A stretch of DNA of 64,000 nt. It comes from CAVSUZ01 sp963791885 (GTDB taxonomy: Bacteria; Pseudomonadota; Alphaproteobacteria; Acetobacterales; Acetobacteraceae). The stretch lies in assembly GCA_963791885.1 (NCBI GenBank), contig CAWBUL010000006.1, positions 2,046,001 through 2,110,000 on the forward strand, given 5' to 3'. The notes under the pieces are model-generated. The model was given only the letters and a program-made list of their open reading frames with translations. It was not told the DNA's origin and made no database searches. Made by a program: the position numbers and the translations under genes. This document shows positions 7,686 to 15,105 of this stretch, piece by piece; position 1 is the stretch's first letter, and each line of letters starts with the position of its first letter.

Positions 7686-8577
7686 ATGATTGAAAATCCG
7701 ATACCATGGCCTGACAGCAAACGGTGTGCCGTCGCCCTCACCTTCGACATGGATGCCGAATCCCTGCTCCATATCAACTTCCGCGAATCGGCACCCGGTC
7801 GCGTCGCGCTTGCCTCGATGCTGCGCTACGGGCCCGAGATCGCGGTGCCGCGGTTGCTTGCGCTGTTCCGTCGGTTTGGACTGCAACAGACCTTTTTCGT
7901 TCCCGGCTGGTGCGTCGAAACCTATCCCGCCACCGTCGAACGCATCCTCACGGATGGCCATGAAATCGGGCATCACGGTTATCTGCACAAGCGCCCCAAT
8001 CAACAAAGCAGGGACCAGGAGCAGGATAGTCTGGCTCGAGGTATAGACGCCATTGTGCGACTGACTGGTCGGCGTCCGTCAGGATATCGCGCGCCAGCAT
8101 ACGCATTCTCCGGCAACACGCTCGAACTGTTGCAGGAGCAAGGTTTCCTTTACGACAGTTCCCTGTTCGGCGCGGACATTCCCTATCTCATCGGCAACCG
8201 TTCCGGCGGAGCTGCCCACCGATCTCTCCCTCGATGACTGGACCCAGTATGTCTGCCTGCCGGAGTTCGGCTACATGTTGCCGATCGCTGCCCCCGCACG
8301 CGCCATGGAAGTCTTCCGCGCGGAGTTCGATGCGGCCTGGCGTCATGGTGGTCTATGGACCGCAGTCTGGCATCCGTTTGTCTCCGGACGGCTGGCGCGA
8401 TGCGACGCAATCGCGGACTTGCTTGAGTATATGTTGGAAAAGGGCGGTGTCTGGTTGGCGCCGCTGCACGACATCGCCGCCCATGTCCGCCACCTGATTG
8501 AAAGCGGTACCTGGACACCGCGCCGCGACACGATCCCGTTCTGGCCCGCGCCGATGGACGAAGATCATCCCGTATGA
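7686..8577 (+). pseudogene. Polysaccharide deacetylase family protein, split by one frameshift
   Basis: Residues 1 to about 170 read from the ATG at 7686: ALTFDMDAE (metal Asp near 21-23), GHEIGHHGYLH (metal His pair) and SGYRAPAYAFS (Arg motif). After LFGADIPYLIGN the frame changes. The rest of the domain continues in the +1 frame from about 8208 (ELPTDLSLDDWTQYV) to the stop at 8577. A net +1 change between about 8187 and 8208 explains it. Together the parts make a full-length protein of about 296 residues, similar to PuuE or peptidoglycan deacetylase-like amide hydrolases. The stop overlaps the next ATG as ATGA. Whether the frameshift is real or a base-calling error cannot be told here. 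Confidence 0.75.
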
Positions 8578-9533
8578 TGGCGAAGCAGCCGCTGGTCCTG
8601 AACGTCAGCCACTATATGCCGCCCGATCACGGCACCCATGTCGATTTCATCGCGCCCTGGGCGAAAGCGGTGGAAGCCGCCACGGAAGGCGGTGTGTCCG
8701 TGATCGTGCATGACGGAAGCTCGCCGCTCGGCCGGCTGGAAGACCAATACGCACAGGTGACGTCAGGCATTGTTGACGTTGCCCATTCGCCGGCCGTGCT
8801 CCCGCCTGGCCGCTTCCCTCTGACGCTTCTCCTCAATCTGCCCTTCATGGTCGCCGGTTCCGATCAAGGCACGCGCATGCTGTGGCGTCTGCTTCAATCG
8901 CATTTGGCCGACGAATATGCCGGCCTGCATGTTCTTGCGCTGCACGCTGACAGCGGGGGCGTGCTCCATACGCGCGATCGCCTCATCGCGCGGCTCGAAG
9001 ATCTGGCGGGAATGAGATTGCGCTGTCCGCCCGGCCCAATGGAAGCCGTGCTGACACGGTTGGGCGCGGTTCCGGTGCCGCTCAACCCGCCCCAGATCTA
9101 TGCCGCGGCAACGCAGCAGGAGATCGATGGTGCGGTGATGGCCTGGGATGTCCTCGCCTATACGCGGACGGACGCGAGTTTCCGCTATCATACTGACACC
9201 GCGCTTTACGTATCGCCGCTCTACTTCGTGATGAACGGCGCCCGCTGGTCGTCGCTTCCGGCGCCGACACAGCAAGCGATCGACGCGGTCTCCGGCCCCG
9301 CGCTGATTCGGCGCCTCGGTGAATGGTGGCATCGCTGGGAAAGCCCCGGGCGAACCATCGCCCTTTCCCCCGGTCACACGGTCACACAGCTCTCATCCGC
9401 GGAACTCTCCCGCTGGCAGCGTGCAGCAGCTGCCTGCAACGAGAGTTACGTCGATAGCCTGGTGCGCGCCGGGATCGCCGGCGCACGCGACACCTACGAC
9501 GCCATGCTCGCGCTGGAGAGCGATCGTATTTAA
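8574..9533 (+). CDS. TRAP transporter solute-binding protein, DctP-like
   Basis: The 319-residue protein follows the DctP family. It has LNVSHYMPPDHGTHVDFIAPWAKAVE near the start, the central GGVLHTRDRLIARLEDLAGMRLRCP block with the conserved Arg, and the GAVMAWDVL turn. Two features are odd. No signal peptide is visible at the start; the protein begins directly with the first beta strand. No DctQ/DctM membrane subunits are in the window. It may act as a cytoplasmic or sensor-type binding protein, or have lost its leader. It is translationally coupled to the deacetylase gene (ATGA at 8574-8577) and is followed 45 bp later by the ureohydrolase. Confidence 0.8.
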   Translation: MMAKQPLVLNVSHYMPPDHGTHVDFIAPWAKAVEAATEGGVSVIVHDGSSPLGRLEDQYAQVTSGIVDVAHSPAVLPPGRFPLTLLLNLPFMVAGSDQGTRMLWRLLQSHLADEYAGLHVLALHADSGGVLHTRDRLIARLEDLAGMRLRCPPGPMEAVLTRLGAVPVPLNPPQIYAAATQQEIDGAVMAWDVLAYTRTDASFRYHTDTALYVSPLYFVMNGARWSSLPAPTQQAIDAVSGPALIRRLGEWWHRWESPGRTIALSPGHTVTQLSSAELSRWQRAAAACNESYVDSLVRAGIAGARDTYDAMLALESDRI

Positions 9534-9578
9534 CCTGAATCGATCACGCTGAGCGCCCACCTGCAGGAGAGAACCGAC

Positions 9579-10631
9579 GTGCCATTTTATCCGAGTTGGG
9601 AAGATACGTTCCGCGGCAAGGTCTGGCGGACAACGCACTTCCCTCGCATCCAGGAGGATATGCCCACCTTCCTCGGCGTTCCGCATGCGGTGAAAACATC
9701 GGACCTTCAGGGGGCGGACGTCGTCATTATCGGCGCGCCCTTCGTCGCCGGATGGGGCAGGAAATACAGCGGCGTCGATAAGGACGAATGGCTCGCCGCT
9801 ACAAGGCGTGTGCGCCAGCAATCAATCCGGTATCGCTCGGGCTACATTCAGGAATTTGGCCTCGACGTGTTCGAGCATCTGAAGGTCGTCGATTACGGCG
9901 ATGCCGATATCCCGCCGGAAACCAGCTACGAAGGAACAGTGGAGAAGATCCTGGAAGCGCAGGAAGCCACCATCGCCAAGGTCAAGAATGCGTTGGCGAT
10001 CGGTGCCGTTCCGATTGTGATCGGCCAGAACTCGCCCTGCGGCTCCTATGCGGTCGGCAAGCCCATCGCCGATAGTGTGCAAGGTCCGGTCGGTATGGTG
10101 AGCCTCGATACCCACTGGGATGCGTGGCCTTATGACTGGGCGACCATGAGCCCGCACGTGGCCGGTTCGACGAATTGGAAGGACAAGCTCTACAAGGATT
10201 GTCCCAATATGCGTATCGCCAATCTCGTGGAGATCGGCGAGCGTGGCATGCTGGAAGATCCCCAAACCGTCCGGCGCTACGTGGGCGAAGGTGCCTGCTT
10301 CATGCCGATGTGGAGAATCCGCACGGAACTCGGCATCGAAGGTGCAGTGAAAAATCTGGATCAGGCTTTCGACGGCACGGAAGCCGTATACGCCCATTTC
10401 GACATGGATGTTCTTGGCGGCGCCGGGCCGACCGAAGGCGACATTCTGGGAGAATTGGCGGAGCCGATCGGCATGAGCGACTATGAAGCGATCCGGCTTG
10501 GCTATGAAACGGGAAAAAGAGGCGCCAAGGGTCTGTCCTTTTTCGCTCGCGGTTCCCGTCAAGCGCATGAACCCGCAACGCACCGACCACCGTATCATTT
10601 GTGGCCAGCCGCCGGCCGAGGCCACGGCTAA
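9579..10631 (+). CDS. Ureohydrolase (agmatinase/arginase) family protein
   Basis: The start is GTG at 9579, with AGGAGA 8 nt before it. The 350-residue protein has the arginase fold. Motif two is DTHWD (residues 177-181) and motif three is HFDMDVLGG (Asp 275 and 277), which supply most manganese ligands. Motif one, normally GGDHS, is GQNSPCG (149-155), so the first metal His is absent. The usual DP after motif three is also missing. The last residues after GAKGLSFFA do not look like the family, which may mean a late frameshift. Relatives hydrolyse guanidino compounds to urea. Here the substrate is unknown. It is the last gene of the rightward transcript. Confidence 0.75.
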   Translation: MPFYPSWEDTFRGKVWRTTHFPRIQEDMPTFLGVPHAVKTSDLQGADVVIIGAPFVAGWGRKYSGVDKDEWLAATRRVRQQSIRYRSGYIQEFGLDVFEHLKVVDYGDADIPPETSYEGTVEKILEAQEATIAKVKNALAIGAVPIVIGQNSPCGSYAVGKPIADSVQGPVGMVSLDTHWDAWPYDWATMSPHVAGSTNWKDKLYKDCPNMRIANLVEIGERGMLEDPQTVRRYVGEGACFMPMWRIRTELGIEGAVKNLDQAFDGTEAVYAHFDMDVLGGAGPTEGDILGELAEPIGMSDYEAIRLGYETGKRGAKGLSFFARGSRQAHEPATHRPPYHLWPAAGRGHG

Positions 10632-10671
10632 AAAATCCCCCGCCCCTCCGAAAGATCGCAAGGGGCGAGGG
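10631..10671 (-). terminator. Rho-independent terminator pointing left
   Basis: An 11-position stem with one mismatch (10637-10647 with 10661-10671) has six A residues on the plus strand at 10631-10636. These read as a U run on the minus strand. It overlaps the ureohydrolase stop codon. Before the two insertion sequences arrived it would have stood about 180 bp after the sterol desaturase gene, so it probably terminates that transcript. Confidence 0.65.
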
Positions 10672-10732
10672 AAAGTTAGCCGTCGGCACGGAGGGAAAGC
10701 CGGGGAAGCCTCCGTTCCGGAGCGATCTCTAG

Positions 10733-11592
10733 AGGGTGTTATGTACTTTTCGGCGGCTGTCCCGCAATAGAGGGGGATGCCGACTCGCCGTAAACCCTAC
10801 CCCTCTGACGTGTCTGACGAAGAGTGGTCGTTGGTGGTGCCGTATCTGACGCTGATGCGTGAGGACGCCATGCAACGAGAGCACTCGCTGCGCGAACTGT
10901 TCAATGGCCTGCGTTACGTGGTGCGCTATGGCATTGCCTGGCGAGCGATGCCGAATGACCTCCCGCCCTGGTTCACAGTGTATCAACAGACACAGCGCTG
11001 GCTGGCGGCGGGCTGCTTCGAGACCTTGGCGCAGGATCTGCGTGCCGTGCTGCGCCTTGCTGCCGGCCGTGCGTCGGAGCCGACCGCGGCGATCATCGAC
11101 AGCCGGACCTTGCGTTCGACACCCGAAAGCGGCCAACGTGCTGGTTACGATGGAGCCAAGCGTAAGCGTGGTTCTAAATTACATATGGCCGTCGATACGC
11201 TTGGCCATCTGCTGGCCCTGCACGTCACACCCGCCAACGTCGATGATCGTGCCGAGATCGGCCGTCTCACGGACGCCATCCAGGAAGCGACGGGCGAGAG
11301 TGTCACCCTTGCCTACGTCGATCAGGGCTACACCGGAGAGACGGCGGCCGAAGCTGCCAAGCAGCGAGGCATTGCGTTGGAAGTCGTCAAATTGCCGGAG
11401 GCCAAACGGGGTTTCGTGCTGCTGCCCAGGCGGTGGGTGGTCGAACGGTCGTTCGCATGGGCGACCCGATGCAGGAGACTGGTCAAGGACTATGAGCGAT
11501 ATGCCAGCACTCTGGCCGGTTTGCACATCGTCGCCTTCGCCTGCTTCATGCTCAGGCAGGCAGCTATACTGGCCGCAGGTTCATAAGACCCT
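10733..11592 (+). mobile_element. IS5-family insertion sequence, intact, about 860 bp
   Basis: Terminal inverted repeats are AGGGTGTTATGTAC on the left and AGGGTCTTATGAAC on the right. A 4-bp direct duplication CTAG flanks them (10729-10732 and 11593-11596), as expected for the IS5 group's YTAR target. One transposase gene fills the element. The right-hand CTAG contains the TA target and the first base of the adjoining IS630-type element, so this IS landed on that element's left end. Confidence 0.9.
10777..11586 (+). CDS. IS5-family transposase
   Basis: A 269-residue single-ORF transposase. The N-terminal DUF4096-like region has YPSDVSDEEWSLVVPYL and GIAWRAMP. The catalytic core has AAIIDSRTLRST (first Asp), TLAYVDQGYTGE (second Asp) and RWVVERSFAWATRCRRL (Glu in the YREK-like helix). 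All three DDE residues are present, the ends are intact and the reading frame is unbroken, so it looks active. A decayed copy of the same gene lies at 44766-45026 on the other strand. Confidence 0.92.
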   Translation: MPTRRKPYPSDVSDEEWSLVVPYLTLMREDAMQREHSLRELFNGLRYVVRYGIAWRAMPNDLPPWFTVYQQTQRWLAAGCFETLAQDLRAVLRLAAGRASEPTAAIIDSRTLRSTPESGQRAGYDGAKRKRGSKLHMAVDTLGHLLALHVTPANVDDRAEIGRLTDAIQEATGESVTLAYVDQGYTGETAAEAAKQRGIALEVVKLPEAKRGFVLLPRRWVVERSFAWATRCRRLVKDYERYASTLAGLHIVAFACFMLRQAAILAAGS

Positions 11593-11595
11593 CTA

Positions 11596-12733
11596 GTGCT
11601 CTGACGCATTCTATCGATTTACAACATGCGGTTGCCATGCGATTTTGTGAGCATGGCACAGACAGTATGCGTGTTGTTGAGCGCGGCAGACAGGAAGCGG
11701 CTTAAGGCAATAGCATCGGATCGCAACCGAGCGGGCAAATACATCGAGCGAGCCCGAGTTGTTCTGGCCTCGGCCAGTGGTCGGCCGGTGCAACATGTGG
11801 CGAAAGAGATCAGCGTCAGCCGCCCCATGGTCTGGCGCTGGCAGCAGCGTTTTGCCGAGGAAGGTCCCGACGGGTTGCTGCGTGACAAGACGCGCAAGCC
11901 CGGCAAACGACCGATCCCGGCCGATAAAGTGGCGCACGTCGTGGCGCTCACGTGTGGCGAGCCGCCCCCTGGGACCACGTATTGGACCGGGCGAGCCATG
12001 GCAAACGCCACCGCCATGTCGCTGCGCTCGGTGCAGCGCATCTGGGCGGCGCACCAACTCCAGCCGCACCGCGTGCGCAGCTTCAAGCGCTCGCGTGATC
12101 CGCAGTTCGCTGAGAAAATGGCGGATATCATCGGCCTTTATCTCGATCCGCCCGCCCACGCGGTGGTGCTGTCGATCGACGAAAAGAGCCAAATCCAGGC
12201 GCTCGACCGTACCCAGCCTGGACTGCCGCTGAAACCCGGCCGCTGCGGCACCATGACCCACGACTACAAACGCCATGGAACGACGACGTTGTTCGCCGCA
12301 TTGAACGTGCTGAAGGGTACGGTGATCGGTCGCTGCATGCAGCGACACCGGCACGAGGAGTTCATCCGCTTCCTCAATGCCGTCGAACGCGAGGTGCCGT
12401 CCGGCAAGTTGGTCCATGCGGTCGTCGACAACTACGCCACCCACCGGCACCGAAAGGTACAGGCCTGGCTGGCACGCCATGACCGATGGACCTTCCACTT
12501 CACGCCAACCTCCGGGTCATGGCTGAACGCGGTGGAGACCTTCTTCTCCGCTCTTACCCGACAACGCATCCGGCGCGGCAGCTTCCACTCCCTCGTCAGC
12601 CTGCAGGCTGCCATTAAGACTTACCTCGCTGAGCGAAATGCAGAACCACGCCCATTCGTCTGGACCGCAGCCACCGCCTCAATCCTTGCCAAGCTCGAAA
12701 GATTGCCTGCATCGTCCGTATGAGTCAGAGCAC
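11596..12733 (+). mobile_element. IS630-family insertion sequence, about 1.1 kb
   Basis: The ends are GTGCTCTGACGCAT and, inverted on the right, GTGCTCTGACTCAT. TA dinucleotides flank them (11594-11595 and 12734-12735), which is the family's obligatory TA target. The element carries one transposase gene. It sits between the ureohydrolase and the sterol desaturase, which converge here. Confidence 0.9.
11653..12723 (+). CDS. IS630-family transposase
   Basis: About 356 residues from the ATG at 11653. The N-terminal HTH includes PVQHVAKEISVSRPMVWRW, and a second HTH_29-like region follows. The DDE core is complete: VVLSIDEKSQIQALDRTQPG (first Asp), HAVVDNYATHRH (second Asp) and SGSWLNAVETFF (Glu). 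The gene spans almost the whole element and has no interruption. An in-frame ATG at 11626 would add nine residues overlapping the terminal repeat region, so I prefer 11653. Confidence 0.92.
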   Translation: MAQTVCVLLSAADRKRLKAIASDRNRAGKYIERARVVLASASGRPVQHVAKEISVSRPMVWRWQQRFAEEGPDGLLRDKTRKPGKRPIPADKVAHVVALTCGEPPPGTTYWTGRAMANATAMSLRSVQRIWAAHQLQPHRVRSFKRSRDPQFAEKMADIIGLYLDPPAHAVVLSIDEKSQIQALDRTQPGLPLKPGRCGTMTHDYKRHGTTTLFAALNVLKGTVIGRCMQRHRHEEFIRFLNAVEREVPSGKLVHAVVDNYATHRHRKVQAWLARHDRWTFHFTPTSGSWLNAVETFFSALTRQRIRRGSFHSLVSLQAAIKTYLAERNAEPRPFVWTAATASILAKLERLPASSV

Positions 12734-12809
12734 TAGCGCCGGCCCGGCTCAAGCGGTTGGTGCGTTTCTTCATAATGCACATCGACGCGGTGCAGGTGGC
12801 TATGCACCC

Positions 12810-13607
12810 CTACCGGGATCGCCGCAGCACCACCGGCACAATCCACGGCATCAGAAAATCCCAACGCCCCGACTTCTCCAGGCCCTCGATCCCAAAACGC
12901 ACGGCCGCAGCCTCTCCGGCGGGAATTCTCCGGTAACTCCCGAACAACCGGTCCCAAAACGAAAAAATATTCCCGAAGTTGCTGTTGTAATAACCCGGAT
13001 TATCCGAATGATGCGCACGGTGCATGCCCGGACTTACCAGCACAGCCCGCAAGCGGCGCTCGACTCCCTCCGGCAAAGCCACATTCACGTGCTGGAACAG
13101 TGCCGTTACGAACGAAACCAGGTTGAACACCGGAAACAGCCACACCGGCGCGCCGGCGGCTGCCGCTGCGCCCATCATCATCACCCCCACCGCGACGAAC
13201 TCCAGCGGGTGGTGCCGCAGCGCGGTGCTGGCATCGACGGAAGAATTGGAATGATGCACTGCATGGAAGCGCCACAGGAAAAACAGGCGATGCTCGGCTC
13301 GGTGCAGGGCATAAACCAGCAGATCGAGCCCGAGTATGCCGGCCACCAGCACGGCCACATCGCCGCCTGCGTTCTGGATCGCCTTGAACGCAAGCCGCGG
13401 CTCGAGGGAGATCCATTGCGGCACGATCGCAGCCCCTAGCGCAACGCCGGCCGCATACAGAATCAGATTGTTCACCCAGCGTTTGGCGGCGCCACGCTCC
13501 ATCGCCCGGTCAGGGGTCAGGGTTTCCCACAGCGCACACAGCAGAAAACCCGCCACCCCTATCGTCAGCCACGCGCTACCGGCGGCAGTCCCGAGCCAGG
13601 CCAGCAT
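12810..13607 (-). CDS. Sterol desaturase / fatty acid hydroxylase family membrane protein
   Basis: The 265-residue membrane protein has about four hydrophobic helices and the di-iron histidine boxes of the FA_hydroxylase family: HRAEH (near 107), HAVHH (near 119) and HRAHH (near 195), plus HHPLEF. It would hydroxylate or desaturate a lipid. The substrate is not evident. It shares a transcript with the small PEP-CTERM gene 18 bp upstream. Its natural terminator, now at 10631, was pushed about 2 kb away by the two insertion sequences. Confidence 0.88.
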   Translation of the reverse strand: MLAWLGTAAGSAWLTIGVAGFLLCALWETLTPDRAMERGAAKRWVNNLILYAAGVALGAAIVPQWISLEPRLAFKAIQNAGGDVAVLVAGILGLDLLVYALHRAEHRLFFLWRFHAVHHSNSSVDASTALRHHPLEFVAVGVMMMGAAAAAGAPVWLFPVFNLVSFVTALFQHVNVALPEGVERRLRAVLVSPGMHRAHHSDNPGYYNSNFGNIFSFWDRLFGSYRRIPAGEAAAVRFGIEGLEKSGRWDFLMPWIVPVVLRRSR

Positions 13608-13625
13608 GTCAGCTTGGTGTGGCGG

Positions 13626-13808
13626 TTACTTCCGGTTGCGCCGGCGATGCCGCAATCCAAGGATCGCCGCGGCGCCAACGGCAAGAACGGCCAACGGAAC
13701 CGGCTCCGGCACGGGGGTCGGAGGCACCACCAGCCCGGCCCAGCTCTCGGCCGTGCCCAGCATGAAAGTCACCGTCGTGACACCCAGTAGCGCCAAAAAT
13801 CGTCCCAT
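13626..13808 (-). CDS. Very small PEP-CTERM protein
   Basis: Only 60 residues. An N-terminal signal sequence (MGRFLALLGVTTVTFMLGTAESWAG) is followed by about ten residues. Then comes a textbook PEP-CTERM sorting tail: VPEP, a hydrophobic helix (LAVLAVGAAAILGL) and the basic end RHRRRNRK. PEP-CTERM tails are processed by exosortase in species with exopolysaccharide export. The mature part would be almost nothing, so this could be a fragment, a tiny surface peptide or a tail remnant of a longer gene. No exosortase is in the window. Confidence 0.7.
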   Translation of the reverse strand: MGRFLALLGVTTVTFMLGTAESWAGLVVPPTPVPEPVPLAVLAVGAAAILGLRHRRRNRK

Positions 13809-13938
13809 CGCCGCTCCCCCTCCCGAGCATCAGTGCTCGTGTCTGAACCGATGTTAACGAACCAACCGCACCCAAGCAAACAGTTTCGAAACGGCTTTAA
13901 CCCTTGTATGTCAGCAGGATTAACACTGTACCACCGTA

Positions 13939-14100
13939 ATGCCCGCCATATCTTCTCCCACGGACGACCTCGCCTTCATCCTCCCCGACGCCGCCTGTTG
14001 CGAACTCGCCCTCGAACTCGACCGCACCTTCCCGGCCCCCGCAACGCCGCAGGAGCTGACCCGCCGCAATCACGCCGCCAGTCTCATCCCACGACCCTGA
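13939..14100 (+). CDS. Small hypothetical protein, possibly a truncated gene
   Basis: An ATG opens 53 codons with strong GC3 bias: MPAISSPTDDLAFILPDAAC at the start, with FPAPATPQELTRRNHAASLIP later. I recall longer Acetobacteraceae proteins of unknown function beginning in a similar way, so this may be the N-terminal stump of one. The 3' end runs into the GTCTC element at 14081, which supplies the stop region. No clear ribosome site is visible. The rest of the gap 13809-14348 holds repeat copies only. Confidence 0.35.
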   Translation: MPAISSPTDDLAFILPDAACCELALELDRTFPAPATPQELTRRNHAASLIPRP

Positions 14101-14135
14101 GTCCCGGAATCACGCAATTGAGACGCCTGCGAGAC
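14081..14135 (-). repeat. GTCTC element, copy D
   Basis: On the minus strand the order is GTCTC, six bases, GTCTCA, 32 bases, then TGAGAC. The direct boxes are 11 bp apart, as in every other copy. The sequence after the second box is CAATTGCGTGAT, close to CAATTTGATGAT in the 42-kb copies. The element is 55 bp long. Confidence 0.75.
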
Positions 14136-14215
14136 AGCGCGCAGCCCCTACCCCGGCCATCGCGAGGCCCCCAGAGCGGGCCGTGGCGACCCAGGACCCG
14201 CCACACCCAATGCCC

Positions 14216-14345
14216 GTCTCACCTCATGATCCGGCGTCCCGAAAGCACGTAAATGAGACCCCGACGAGACAAACAACCCGCTGGCGCCCCCTCCGCCCGG
14301 ACCCCGCCGACTTCCCCCTCGACCCCGCGCTCCTCGTCCCGCCGG
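14216..14345 (-). repeat. GTCTC element, copy E, with flank shared with 1.6 kb
   Basis: The element proper is 14216-14270: minus-strand GTCTC-N6-GTCTCA, 32 bases, TGAGAC. The adjoining plus-strand sequence 14271-14345 matches 1616-1685 at most positions. Read in one frame, it gives RQTTRWRPLRPDPADFP, then a stop at about 14360. Substitutions between the two flanks fall mainly at third positions, which suggests an old coding segment. Confidence 0.7.
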
Positions 14346-14348
14346 ACC

Positions 14349-15053
14349 TCATCCCCGACTGACCGCCGGCCGCGCCCCGAAGATCGCCGAACCGACCCGC
14401 ACCCATGTCGCCCCATGCGCGATGGCGATCTCGAAATCCGCCGACATGCCCATCGACAGCACCCTCAACCCATGCCGAGCCGCCAGCTCGGCCAAAAACC
14501 CGAAATGCGGCGCCGGATCCTCATCCGCCGGCGGAACACACATCAGCCCCAACACCTGCTCCCCAAACCGGCCCCGGCATTCGTCGATGAACGCCGAAGC
14601 CTCCGCCCGAGCCACCCCCGACTTTTGCGCCTCATCGGCCGTGTTCACTTCGATCAACAACGCCGGCCGGCGTCCCTCCTTCTCCATCGCCGCCGCCAGA
14701 GCATCGGCCAGCTTCGGCCGGTCCAGCGTCTCGATCACATCGGCGATCCGCACCGCGTCCCGCGCCTTGTTGGTCTGCAACCCCCCGATGATGTGCAGCT
14801 CCATCTTCGGCCACGCCGCTCGTAACGAGGGAAACTTCCCCGCCGCCTCCTGCACCCGGTTCTCCCCGAACACCATCTGCCCGGCCCGCAGCGCGGCCTC
14901 GACTGCCTCTACCGGCTTGGTCTTGGACACCGCGACCAGCCGGATCTCCTCCGGCTTCCGTCCGGCCCGCAGCGCCGCCTCAGCGATCCGCTCCCGCACG
15001 CGCGCCAGCAACTCCTCGATGACACGATCGTCCGCCAGGATTGCATCTGCCAT
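14349..15053 (-). CDS. YggS family PLP homeostasis protein
   Basis: About 234 residues from the ATG at 15053, which follows a GGGGAG ribosome site. The fold-III PLP-binding signature is clear: LVAVSKTKPVEAVEAAL (PLP Lys in SKTK near residue 40), FGENRVQEA, LHIIGGLQTNKA and LSMGMSADFEIAIAHGATWVRVGSAIFG. The usual HFIGxLQxNK reads HIIGGLQTNK here, a minor change. The protein is a non-enzymatic PLP carrier that keeps B6 and amino acid pools balanced in the cytoplasm. It is divergent from the PhoR-like kinase. Confidence 0.93.
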   Translation of the reverse strand: MADAILADDRVIEELLARVRERIAEAALRAGRKPEEIRLVAVSKTKPVEAVEAALRAGQMVFGENRVQEAAGKFPSLRAAWPKMELHIIGGLQTNKARDAVRIADVIETLDRPKLADALAAAMEKEGRRPALLIEVNTADEAQKSGVARAEASAFIDECRGRFGEQVLGLMCVPPADEDPAPHFGFLAELAARHGLRVLSMGMSADFEIAIAHGATWVRVGSAIFGARPAVSRG

Positions 15054-15105
15054 CGTGCTTTGCTCCCCTCTTGCTTCGCTCGTCACCGGAGTCGGTTCGA
15101 TCACC

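Noticed and set aside
14253..14825. Rightward frame over the yggS gene
   Set aside because: It is antisense to a strongly conserved gene, and its Pro/Arg/Ser-rich content is typical of a shadow frame.
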